The notes below the pieces were generated by a model. It ran no database searches and had not been told where the DNA came from. It saw only the letters and a program-made list of their open reading frames with translations. A DNA stretch of 64,000 bases. It comes from Clostridiaceae bacterium. GTDB lineage: Bacteria > Bacillota > Clostridia > Acetivibrionales > DUMB01. Below, one piece after another: positions 54,262-62,902 of this stretch (the first letter of the stretch is position 1; each line of letters starts with the position of its first letter). The position numbers were made by a program, and so were the translations under genes. The stretch covers positions 1-64,000 of the forward strand of contig DUMB01000014.1 of assembly GCA_012840085.1 (NCBI GenBank), given 5' to 3'.

Positions 54262-55602
54262 TCACCGCTTCCCTCTGGCTACAGCTTTTTTTATAACTTC
54301 ATGTTGCCTTTTGCCTATTCTGTAAAAGCTCAATACCACTATTGCCGCAATTATTATCAATCCCGGTACAACGCCCAGAAGGGCTCTAAGTGCAATAAGG
54401 GCTGACCGGGGTTGGGGCATGTCAGCCACATAGCCTGACCATTCCAGTACCTGTCCGGTAATGAAAACTCCCAGTGAGGATGAGAACTGCCTTAAGAAAG
54501 ACTCCATGCCAAAATATGCTCCCGCTCTTTTTTCACCGGTTTTCATCTCGTCATATTCTATGCAGTCAGGGATGATGGAGTAAGGTATGACGTGAGCGGC
54601 TGAAAGACCGATGCCTGCAATTGCCGACAAAGCGTAAATTGTTGCAGGGGTTCCATGTGGCAGGAAAGATATTATCAGCAAAGGCAGTATAAAAACTGTC
54701 ATACCGACGAAATATGCTGCTTTCTTACCTGTCTGCTTTGCAAACCATACCCAGAAAGGTAAAAATACTGCGGCAACAATGAAAATTATGCCCAATATTA
54801 TTTCTGAGTAAGCTTCCATGTCCAGTACATACTTCATGTAGAACAGCAGCACCATACTTACTATCTCTATTGCCAACCAAGTAAGCCAACACATGGTAAT
54901 AGCCACGATAAAAGGTTTATTGCTCAGTGTTAGTTTTATGCTTTCAAAAAAAGAGAAAGTTTTTTCTCCCTTGACCGCATTGTTTTCCCTGCATCCAAAA
55001 AACACAAACAGGGGAGAGAATATTATTACAAGCCCGAATACCGCTCCCATGACGGCATAGCCTTTAATTTGGTCAGAAAAAAGGTCTACAATCATTTTCG
55101 GTACAACTGCTGCCACAAGGCCAGCCAAGATGGAAAAGACCATTCTCCAGGCGGCAATGCTGGTGCGTTCATCATAGTCATCTGAAAGCTCAGCGGAAAG
55201 GGAAGAATAGGGAACTGCTATTACACTGTAAAAAGTAATGTGAAGTATATAAACGATCATTATAATAAGCAGGGTTACAAGCATTGGAGTTTCAACCAAA
55301 AGAGGGACTGCCCAAATCAGGAAGAAACTTATGCCAAAAGGTATGGCAAAGTATAAGAAAAAGGGCCTTCTCCTGCCCCACTTTGTGACTGTTTTGTCCG
55401 AAATATTGCCGATTAAGGGATCAATAAAGGCATCCCATATCTTTGCAACTAAAAGGGCACTTCCAACCCAACCGGGATTTATTTTTACAACATCGGAAAG
55501 ATAGAAAAGGAGAAATACACTGATAATTGTATATGCAGCGCTAAAACCGATATCGCCAGCGCCATATGCCATCTTTATCCTCAAAGGCAGCTTGGTGGAC
55601 AT
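54262..55602 (-). CDS. GPH-family sugar:cation symporter (MFS)
   Basis: The 446-residue membrane protein has about 12 predicted spans and the glycoside-pentoside-hexuronide signature near the start (IKMAYGAGDIGFSAAYTIISVFLLFYL; KIWDAFIDPLIGNISDKT, then KWGRRRPFFLYFAIPFG). It probably imports a glycoside or oligosaccharide with sodium or protons. The ATG at 55602 follows tagggggtg; an upstream ATG at 55623 overlaps that site. It is transcribed alone on the minus strand between two surface or glycan loci, and its substrate cannot be inferred. Confidence 0.88.
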   Translation of the reverse strand: MSTKLPLRIKMAYGAGDIGFSAAYTIISVFLLFYLSDVVKINPGWVGSALLVAKIWDAFIDPLIGNISDKTVTKWGRRRPFFLYFAIPFGISFFLIWAVPLLVETPMLVTLLIIMIVYILHITFYSVIAVPYSSLSAELSDDYDERTSIAAWRMVFSILAGLVAAVVPKMIVDLFSDQIKGYAVMGAVFGLVIIFSPLFVFFGCRENNAVKGEKTFSFFESIKLTLSNKPFIVAITMCWLTWLAIEIVSMVLLFYMKYVLDMEAYSEIILGIIFIVAAVFLPFWVWFAKQTGKKAAYFVGMTVFILPLLIISFLPHGTPATIYALSAIAGIGLSAAHVIPYSIIPDCIEYDEMKTGEKRAGAYFGMESFLRQFSSSLGVFITGQVLEWSGYVADMPQPRSALIALRALLGVVPGLIIIAAIVVLSFYRIGKRQHEVIKKAVARGKR

Positions 55603-56126
55603 ATCAACACCCCCTAGTCTCATTATATATTAAGCAATGCAACCAATCAATTATGATGTCTACTCTATTTATATTCAAATAATTGTTGATTCTTAAGTAA
55701 GTAATCATATAAGTTATCATATTTTCTTACCGAACAAATACATTATAAAGTTTTATATTTCATGCCGTCGTTAATAAATATGGAGAAATCTTATCTTATT
55801 ATATAGATTATATATATAGAAAATCTTATATGGGAACCCATATATAGAAAATTGTATATGGAAAGTCATATAGAAAGTCATACATAGAAAGCTGCATACA
55901 GAAAGTCATACATAAATAGAAAGTTATAAGGCTCAAATTTTTACCCATCGTTATAAAATTCAATTATTAACATGGAGTCGGAGAGGAGAGTTACAACTTA
56001 GAGCAGGGTTATAACTTAGAGTGAAGTTATACTTAAAGTAAAATTGTAACTTATAATATTTTTCATCGTTGTATTATAAAAATGCAGGAGGGTATTGGAT
56101 TGATAAAATTCTTGTTCATTATTGCT

Positions 56127-56336
56127 GCATGGATGAATGTCGCCGGTCGAATCCGATTGAGGGTTTCAGGATGAAATCAAGCCTTTCAGATTTTCAAAGC
56201 TATTAATGCTATTATAGAAATTATAGAAATTATAGAAATTATAGAAATTATAGAAATTATAGAATTAATGCTGATATAGAAGTTATGAAGGAAGTTATAG
56301 AAAGAGAAAAGTGCAACAATTTTGCAACAGTTGAAT
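56127..56336 (+). repeat. Dispersed repeat, diverged copy C
   Basis: Blocks tccgattgaggg, aaatcaagcctttcag, ttcaaagct and gaaaagtgcaacaattttgc follow the order of copies A and B with substitutions. Between the second half blocks a 9-bp tandem repeat has been inserted. The end hairpin of A and B is not clearly retained. Confidence 0.6.
56211..56264. repeat. 9-bp tandem repeat, six copies
   Basis: The unit attatagaa is repeated six times without change from 56211 to 56264, inside dispersed repeat copy C. Confidence 0.9.
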
Positions 56337-56387
56337 AAAAAAGGAATGAGGGAGACATAACTTTTATGCTTGGCAAAATGGGGGTGG

Positions 56388-57509
56388 CTATATAGATAAA
56401 CGGCGATATTGAGAAGGGGTCAATCCCGTAATTTTTTTAAACAACTTATAAAAATACTTAGTATTATGTATACCAACCATTTTACCTACTTCAGTTGATT
56501 TGTATATTCCCTCTCTTAAAAGCTCTTTCGCAATTTCCACTCTATAGACGCTAACATAGTTAACAAAGTTATCCCCAGTCTCATCCTTGAAAATTTTACT
56601 AAAATAGCTGGGACTCATATGTACATGCTCAGATACTGATTCGAGTGTTATATCCATGGATATATTGTCTTTTATGTATTTTTTTGCTTTCTCTATAAGC
56701 TTTCTGTTTGCACTGTCTCTTTTCTCATTAATAGCATTAAAGCAAATATCGAGCTTTGATTTATACCATTCAGTAATTGTCTCGATTGTGCTCAAAGTGT
56801 TCAATTCATTGCATAGCAGAAATTCGTCTCCAAGGAGGTTTTCAGGTTCTACATTAAGCTGCTCTAATATTCTGTACAGCAAAAGTATAAAGTGAAGATT
56901 CAATTTTGAAAAATTCGGTACAGCAATTGCATCACCGGATACAAAAGATTCATACACATTAGATATAAGTGCTAAAGCTGAAGAAAAGTTGTTGGATTCA
57001 AAAAAATGAAAAAGTTCCTGTTCGGTTTTAAAGCTAATAATGCTTTTATTTTCTTTGAGGGTGACAGTATTTTCTAAAACGTATTTGTTGTTGATGTTGT
57101 TTGACAATTGCCTCAATAAGTCGTTGAAGGTTTGTTTGTACGTTTTATTGAAATGTTCAACAGCGCTGTCCATTGCTTCCTTCAATTCTTCTATACTCAA
57201 TGGCTTTAGAAGATAGTTAAAAGCACCAAGCTTGACTGCTTTCTGGGCATATTCGAATAAGTCATATCCGCTGACGAAAATAAAAAGTGTATCTATTCCA
57301 AATGTTTTTATATTATTGAGAAGATCAATTCCATTCATTTCAGGCATTCTGATATCCGCAAGTACAATGCTGGGTTTTTCAGTTTTGATGATATCAATGG
57401 CTTCAATTCCATCGCAGGCTTCCAGGATATTTGTATAGCCAAGCTTGTTTAGCATATTAACCATAGATTGTCTTGCCGGCATTTCATCGTCTACTACCAA
57501 AATCAACAT
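56388..57509 (-). CDS. Response regulator, YesN type (receiver plus AraC HTH)
   Basis: The 373-residue protein has an N-terminal receiver domain (VVDDEMPARQSMVNML; phosphorylation site Asp52 in VLADIRMPEMNG; conserved Lys in YLLKP) and a C-terminal AraC DNA-binding domain (ITLESVSEHVHMSPSYFSKIFKDETGDNFVNYVSVYRVEIAKELL, with GLTPSQYRR at the end). It forms a two-component pair with the histidine kinase encoded 11 bases upstream. Such pairs control adjacent sugar ABC importers in Firmicutes; the divergent importer at 59605 is the probable target. The ATG at 57509 follows aggag. Confidence 0.92.
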   Translation of the reverse strand: MLILVVDDEMPARQSMVNMLNKLGYTNILEACDGIEAIDIIKTEKPSIVLADIRMPEMNGIDLLNNIKTFGIDTLFIFVSGYDLFEYAQKAVKLGAFNYLLKPLSIEELKEAMDSAVEHFNKTYKQTFNDLLRQLSNNINNKYVLENTVTLKENKSIISFKTEQELFHFFESNNFSSALALISNVYESFVSGDAIAVPNFSKLNLHFILLLYRILEQLNVEPENLLGDEFLLCNELNTLSTIETITEWYKSKLDICFNAINEKRDSANRKLIEKAKKYIKDNISMDITLESVSEHVHMSPSYFSKIFKDETGDNFVNYVSVYRVEIAKELLREGIYKSTEVGKMVGIHNTKYFYKLFKKITGLTPSQYRRLSI

Positions 57510-57520
57510 TTTTACTCTCC

Positions 57521-59374
57521 TTATATGCATGCTGATTTATTTTCCGAATAATCAAAATTTTTAGCGGGAAGTGCTATTTTGACTGTTGTAAATCCGTTCA
57601 GTCTATATATTTTTAACCCATATTCATTTCCAAAATGGAATTTTATTCGAGCATTCACATTATATATTCCAAGTTTTTCAGGGTTCACATTTGCTGATTC
57701 ATCCGGATTTTTCTCCAATATGCAATTTATTTTTTCAAGCTCAGTTTCCCCAATTCCAGCGCCATTGTCAGCGATAAATATTAAGTATTTACTTCCTGCC
57801 AGTCTGGCAGTAATTTGAAGATCGCCTACACCTCTCTTATTCTCCAATCCATGATAAATTGCATTTTCTACAATAGGCTGAAGCGTAAGCCTCACAATAC
57901 CATAATCCATTACTCTCTCATCTATGTCCCATGTTACATTATATTTGTCGCCAAATCTGCATTGCTGAAGAAAAATATATCTCTTAACAATGTCAAGCTC
58001 TTCTGAAAACTTAATTATGTATTTACCTTTGTTTAGACTGTATCTGAACATATCTGACAAACTTTTGATCATGATGGAACATTGCTTCATATTTCCAGCA
58101 TCTGAAACTGCTTTAATTGAATTTAGCGTATTAAAAAGGAAATGAGGGTTGATCTGGCTTTGCAGCAATTCAAGTTCAGCTTGCTTGCGTAATAAACTAT
58201 ACTCATATTTTTCCCGGATAAGGCTTTTGATACTGGCAACAGTGTCGTTAAAATCTGCACTTATTTGCGCCAGTTCATCACTGCCTTTAACAGGAACACT
58301 GGTGTTAAAATCTCCTTTTTTCAGCTTTTTAAATGAATTTGCAAGGATTTTTAACGGTTTGGTTACCAGAGTCGATGAAAGATTTGAAATTATAAAAGTG
58401 ATGACAACAAGTATTGCTAAAAGAGTGAAATTTATTTTGCCAATGAAAGAACTCTTTTTGCGGAGAGTTGAAACAGGGAGCATAGATACTACTTTCCATC
58501 CAAATTCTTTTGATTCTCCACTGTTTAAAATTACTGCATGACCGTCAAAAACAGTTTTGGTTGGCTGTGAATGGCTTATTTGTGATAGTGAAAATATTTC
58601 TTTGTATTGCTCATCGGTAAATTTGCTATTTGAATATACTATACTTCCGGATTTTCCGTAGACAACAATTTTTTCATCATCATCAACCTCTACATTGGTA
58701 ACAATTCCTGAAAACTTGCTAATATCCTGATCTATCATGATTATGCCGCAAATTTCGTCACTGTTTAAATCTATTATGGCACGGGACAAAGATATGACCA
58801 GATTCCTTTCGAAATTATCCTTGGATACGAATTTTTTCTCATGAGGTTCCAGCAGGATGGGATAACCATTGTGGGCAAGGGTTTCCTCAAACCAGGGTTC
58901 TTTTGAGACATTGAAAAGGTTAATGTTGCCGACATACCTGTCTATATATAGCTTTACTTCACCGTTTAATGAGATGATACTAACTCCGTAAATACTGTTA
59001 TTGCCCTGCAAAAGACTCTGGAAGTAACTTTTGAGGCGATTGTATGATGTAATGTAAGCTGTATCCGGCTTGTCCTTCGTTTTCAAAATACAGACCAAAT
59101 CGTCTATATTGGCATAGACAGCCATAGACTGGCGCAAAAGGTTATTGATATTTTCGTCGATATTTTTGACAATCTGCCCGTCTATCCTTTTTTTGTATTC
59201 TATATAATCTTTCTCAATAATACGTGAAGACATGAAATACGATATTATTCCCAAAACGGCAATGGGAACTGTTATAACCAGCACATAAACTAAAAACAGT
59301 TTATATTTGATGTTGCTTCTAATATTTTTATTTATATTGGATATTGCACTACCCAGAAAATTAAATTTAAGCAT
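57521..59374 (-). CDS. Sensor histidine kinase, YesM type
   Basis: The 617-residue membrane kinase has transmembrane segments at about 24-47 and 305-330 enclosing an extracellular Cache-like sensor domain. It continues with a HAMP domain (about 330-385), a His_kinase domain with the phospho-accepting His411 in QSQINPHFLFNTLNSI, and an HATPase_c domain (about 500-600, with FIADNGAGI). The ATG at 59374 follows aggagg. It is divergent from the sugar-binding protein gene at 59605, and probably senses an extracellular sugar or its binding protein. Its gene and the response-regulator gene form one transcript. Confidence 0.93.
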   Translation of the reverse strand: MLKFNFLGSAISNINKNIRSNIKYKLFLVYVLVITVPIAVLGIISYFMSSRIIEKDYIEYKKRIDGQIVKNIDENINNLLRQSMAVYANIDDLVCILKTKDKPDTAYITSYNRLKSYFQSLLQGNNSIYGVSIISLNGEVKLYIDRYVGNINLFNVSKEPWFEETLAHNGYPILLEPHEKKFVSKDNFERNLVISLSRAIIDLNSDEICGIIMIDQDISKFSGIVTNVEVDDDEKIVVYGKSGSIVYSNSKFTDEQYKEIFSLSQISHSQPTKTVFDGHAVILNSGESKEFGWKVVSMLPVSTLRKKSSFIGKINFTLLAILVVITFIISNLSSTLVTKPLKILANSFKKLKKGDFNTSVPVKGSDELAQISADFNDTVASIKSLIREKYEYSLLRKQAELELLQSQINPHFLFNTLNSIKAVSDAGNMKQCSIMIKSLSDMFRYSLNKGKYIIKFSEELDIVKRYIFLQQCRFGDKYNVTWDIDERVMDYGIVRLTLQPIVENAIYHGLENKRGVGDLQITARLAGSKYLIFIADNGAGIGETELEKINCILEKNPDESANVNPEKLGIYNVNARIKFHFGNEYGLKIYRLNGFTTVKIALPAKNFDYSENKSACI

Positions 59375-59546
59375 GGAATCCTCCTGAAGCATTGCTTTAG
59401 GCCTTAGCCAGCTTTATTTGATTTTAACATAATCTTTATATAATAACAATGGAGCATAGAGGCAGAAAACAACTTCTGATAAAATATTGCACCCTTTCAT
59501 AAAAATTGATTACTTTTTAGGTTTGCTTCATGATGCTAAAATTAGT

Positions 59547-59564
59547 TTGTAATGATCATTACAA
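59547..59564. promoter_or_regulatory. Perfect 18-bp palindrome before the binding-protein gene
   Basis: ttgtaatgatcattacaa is fully self-complementary and lies 41 bases before the start of the binding-protein gene at 59605, in the divergent region. It is a candidate regulator site; it differs from the usual catabolite-response element centre. Confidence 0.5.
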
Positions 59565-59604
59565 TACAAGTACATTAACCTACGAAAAATAAGGGGGAAC
59601 CTGT

Positions 59605-60951
59605 ATGTTGAAGCGTATTGTCAGTATTCTTTGTATATTAGTCATGTTAACGGCCCTTTTTGTTGGCTGCGCAAATAATGCGGAAAAAGACCAAACTAAA
59701 ACTGATAAAAATATGTCCAAAGAAGAAAAAAACTCAGAGGAAAACAAAGAGCCAAAAGAAGTTACATTAAGTTATGTATCGTGGATGACAAAAGGTGAAG
59801 ACAAACCATTTATGAAAGCCTTTATGGATGAGAACCCCAACATAAAAATACAGGACGAAGCTCTTGATGGTACAGATTATGATAAGCTTTTGAAAGTGAG
59901 GCTGTTGTCAGGTGATGCACCAGATGTGATGCTGCTTCAATGGGCTCAGTATAAAAAATATGTAACTGAAGGACATCTGATGGATGTTGCTGACGAACCG
60001 GGGATGGCTCTTCTTGCAAAGAAAGAGACTATGGATGAAGTATTTACAGTTGACGGAAAGAAATATGGATTCCCGATCAATGCCAACGGCGGACCGTTGC
60101 CGGTGTACTATAACAAGAAATACTTTGATAAGCTTGGAATTACTCCTCCAAAAACAATGGAAGAATTTTATCAGGTGTGTGAAAAAATAAAAGCGGATGG
60201 CGTTGAACCAATTGTATTCGGAGGAAAAGATGGATGGCCTACGGAATTCTTCTTCAGGTTCAGGCAATATACCGGTTTACTGGATAAATACCCGGAATGG
60301 GGACTGGCATTATACAACGGAGAGCTCAAACCTTCAGAGTTCTTTAAGAAAGAATTTGAAATGTGCGAAGAATTTGTAAACAAAGGATATATAGGAAAGG
60401 CCAGCTTGACTTTGACTTGGCCGCAGTCGGTACCGTATTTTATTGAGGGCAGGGCTGCAATGCTTCCCCAGGGGCCATGGGTAGTCGGACTTCCGGAAGT
60501 AGCTGAAGCAGATCCTGAAAAGTTTGAACTTGCATGTTTTACTGCACCGGTAGACCCTTACGCTGATGGGAAAAAATACTCAATGAGTGAAGTGGACAGA
60601 CTCATAGCCGTATCGTCTAAAACAGAATACCCTGAGGAAGCGAAAAAGCTTTTCAACTGGTTCATATCGCCTGAGAATCTGAGAAAGTATCTCGAAAGCC
60701 AGTCACTTACAACATTTCTGGATTTAGAATATAATGTTGCACCTGTTCTTCAGGAGCACTTTAAAACATTAAGTTCTGATGAATATGTATTACTCTTCAG
60801 CCAAAAAGCACAAATGCCATCAGGATTTATTGCCGATGCGTTTTGGAATGGTTTTCAAAATATACTGGCAGGCTCAACTTCAGCAGATGAGTTGAAAAAG
60901 CTTGATGCTGAATTTGAAAAGACAAAGGATGCAATAGTAGTATCGGAATAA
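59605..60951 (+). CDS. ABC sugar transporter, substrate-binding lipoprotein
   Basis: The 448-residue extracellular binding protein has a lipoprotein signal (LKRIVSI..., FVGC with Cys22), a Lys/Glu-rich linker and then the bacterial_1 type fold (VTLSYVSWMTKGEDKPFMKAF; MLLQWAQYKKYVTEGHLMDV). The ribosome binding site aggggga precedes the ATG. Two permease genes follow after a hairpin. The whole set lies divergently from the YesM/YesN pair. It shares the general family but little sequence with the protein at 19075, so it probably binds a different glycan. Confidence 0.92.
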   Translation: MLKRIVSILCILVMLTALFVGCANNAEKDQTKTDKNMSKEEKNSEENKEPKEVTLSYVSWMTKGEDKPFMKAFMDENPNIKIQDEALDGTDYDKLLKVRLLSGDAPDVMLLQWAQYKKYVTEGHLMDVADEPGMALLAKKETMDEVFTVDGKKYGFPINANGGPLPVYYNKKYFDKLGITPPKTMEEFYQVCEKIKADGVEPIVFGGKDGWPTEFFFRFRQYTGLLDKYPEWGLALYNGELKPSEFFKKEFEMCEEFVNKGYIGKASLTLTWPQSVPYFIEGRAAMLPQGPWVVGLPEVAEADPEKFELACFTAPVDPYADGKKYSMSEVDRLIAVSSKTEYPEEAKKLFNWFISPENLRKYLESQSLTTFLDLEYNVAPVLQEHFKTLSSDEYVLLFSQKAQMPSGFIADAFWNGFQNILAGSTSADELKKLDAEFEKTKDAIVVSE

Positions 60952-60970
60952 TATTAATAACATTAAATAA

Positions 60971-61000
60971 CTGCGGACATACCTCTCAGTATGTCCGCAG
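60971..61000 (+). terminator. Intercistronic hairpin after the binding-protein gene
   Basis: A perfect 12-bp stem (60971-60982 with 60989-61000) with loop ctctca and no T-run lies between the binding-protein and permease genes, in the same place as the hairpin at 20501 in the first importer. It probably stabilises the upstream message or reduces read-through. Confidence 0.75.
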
Positions 61001-61030
61001 GACAAAAATTTGACGGGACGAGTTGATATT

Positions 61031-61921
61031 ATGAATTCAAAAAGGCTTATGAAAAGGGAAACAGTATATTCAGTACTTGGTATTATACCAGCACTGACAA
61101 TATTTCTGGCTTTTACCTATTATCCGCTGATTTCTACACTCAAATATTCATTTACTAATTGGGATGGTTTCAGTAGAAATTATGACTTTGTAGGAATTTC
61201 CAACTTTATAAATATTTTCAAAGAGGAAGATGTCATTAAATCCTTCTGGAACACAATATATTTCGCAATAGCAAGTATGGTACTTGGTATTACAGTACAA
61301 TTAACACTGGCTGTATTTCTATATGAAAACTTCAAAGGAAAAAATGTAATAAGAGCGATATTCTACCTGCCCTGTGTAATAAGTCAGTTAATTGTATCGT
61401 TGACCTGGCTTGGATTTTTTCAATATACGGGAGTGATTAATGAAGCTTTAAGAGCGATCGGATTAGACAAACTTGTTGTAGACTGGCTGGGTAATCCTGC
61501 TACGGTAAAGAATGTGCTTGTTTTTATTAATACGTGGCAGTGGGCAGGATATGGAATGGTAATTTTCCTCGCGGGCTTAAACAGTGTTCCTGCTGATGTC
61601 TATGAATCAGCTTTGCTTGATGGTGCGAAGGGAATAAAAAAATTCTTTTATATAACTCTGCCTCTTATAATGCCGTCGGTAACAGTTACGACTTTTATTG
61701 GAATTACAGGGGCTTTGAAAATATTTGACATGCCGTATATACTCACAGGCGGAGGACCGCTCAATGCTTCTCTCACTTTGAGTATGTCCATATATAACAA
61801 TGCTTTTTCATATGAGAGGTTTGGGTATTCAAGCAGTATAGGGCTGGTATTCTTTGTATTTATTGCAGTCGTAACAATTATTCAGCTCAGATTGACCAGA
61901 AGAATGGAGGTGGAACTATAA
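61031..61921 (+). CDS. ABC sugar transporter permease, MalF-like
   Basis: The 296-residue permease has about six spans and the EAA loop (ADVYESALLDGAKGIKKFFYITLPLIMPSV). I chose the ATG at 61031; a TTG at 61010 is possible, and the ribosome binding site is weak in both cases. The next permease starts one base after its stop. Confidence 0.9.
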   Translation: MNSKRLMKRETVYSVLGIIPALTIFLAFTYYPLISTLKYSFTNWDGFSRNYDFVGISNFINIFKEEDVIKSFWNTIYFAIASMVLGITVQLTLAVFLYENFKGKNVIRAIFYLPCVISQLIVSLTWLGFFQYTGVINEALRAIGLDKLVVDWLGNPATVKNVLVFINTWQWAGYGMVIFLAGLNSVPADVYESALLDGAKGIKKFFYITLPLIMPSVTVTTFIGITGALKIFDMPYILTGGGPLNASLTLSMSIYNNAFSYERFGYSSSIGLVFFVFIAVVTIIQLRLTRRMEVEL

Positions 61922-61922
61922 T

Positions 61923-62756
61923 ATGGCAAGGAAGGGCGAAGGACGTATATTCACAATATTTAAATATGCATTTGTATACATCAGTGCGATTATTACAATA
62001 ATACCGGTGATATATATTATTTTGTGCGGATTTAAGACAACATATCAGATAAACAAAGTTCTTACACTTCCTACCGGTTTATACCTGGATAATTTTCGAA
62101 AGGTCCTTGAGAACTCAACTGCTATGTTCAGTTTCATCAATTCCATAATAATAACAGCAGGAACATTAGCTATATGCATTGCTTTTTGTTCCATTGCGGC
62201 TTACCCAATGGGACGAAGGAATGACAAGATTTTTAAATACCTTTATATTTTTTTCCTTTCTGCCATGATGATTCCTGCTGTTGCGAACCTGGCTGCCCTG
62301 TACACTTTAATGAAAAATATAGGTTTGAAGAACACAAGACTTGGACTGATTCTGATTTATACGGCGTTGCAAACACCTATGGGAATTTTACTATACACAA
62401 GCTTTATTAAGACTATACCGAAAGGTTTAGATGAAGCGGCTGTAGTAGATGGGTGCGGATATTTCAAACGTTTTTACCTGATAATATTTCCATTGTTAAA
62501 ACCTGTGACATTTACGTATGCAGTTATCTCCTCAATTTTTGTGTGGAATGATTTTCTTATGCCGCTTCTGCTTATAACCGCTCCGGATAAGAAACCTGTG
62601 ACACTTGCTGTATACGGATTTGTCAATGAGCATCAATCTGATTTCGGAGCTATATATGCAATGCTGATAATAGCTATGATACCGCCTGTTCTGCTGTTTC
62701 TTTTCAATCAGAAGTACTTTTATAAAGGTATTACAATGGGAGCGATCAAAGGGTGA
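61923..62756 (+). CDS. ABC sugar transporter permease, MalG-like
   Basis: The 277-residue second permease has six spans, the EAA loop (KGLDEAAVVDGCGYFKRFYLIIFPLLKPV) and the usual KGITMGAIKG end. The ATG at 61923 follows ggagg in the end of the upstream gene. No ATPase gene is visible in the window for this importer either. Confidence 0.92.
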   Translation: MARKGEGRIFTIFKYAFVYISAIITIIPVIYIILCGFKTTYQINKVLTLPTGLYLDNFRKVLENSTAMFSFINSIIITAGTLAICIAFCSIAAYPMGRRNDKIFKYLYIFFLSAMMIPAVANLAALYTLMKNIGLKNTRLGLILIYTALQTPMGILLYTSFIKTIPKGLDEAAVVDGCGYFKRFYLIIFPLLKPVTFTYAVISSIFVWNDFLMPLLLITAPDKKPVTLAVYGFVNEHQSDFGAIYAMLIIAMIPPVLLFLFNQKYFYKGITMGAIKG

Positions 62757-62902
62757 ATTTTACCGGATTGGTTTGATTATTCCCAAATAAAAGATAAATA
62801 CTTGAAAAATTCGGAATACGTCGTATGTACCGGTAATGCCGGAGTTCACCATTGTTTACCGATAACAGCAAGCATTAGCGGTGTAATAGAAGGGAGATTT
62901 AT

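Larger units (their letters stand above)
55603..56387. other. AT-rich intergenic stretch with short degenerate repeats
   Basis: No gene is seen in 785 bases. Between about 55800 and 55930 the motif agaaagtcatacat recurs in variants several times, interleaved with tatatagaaaa. Around 55990-56060 there are three variants of gttataacttagag. The stretch ends in dispersed repeat copy C. Confidence 0.65.
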
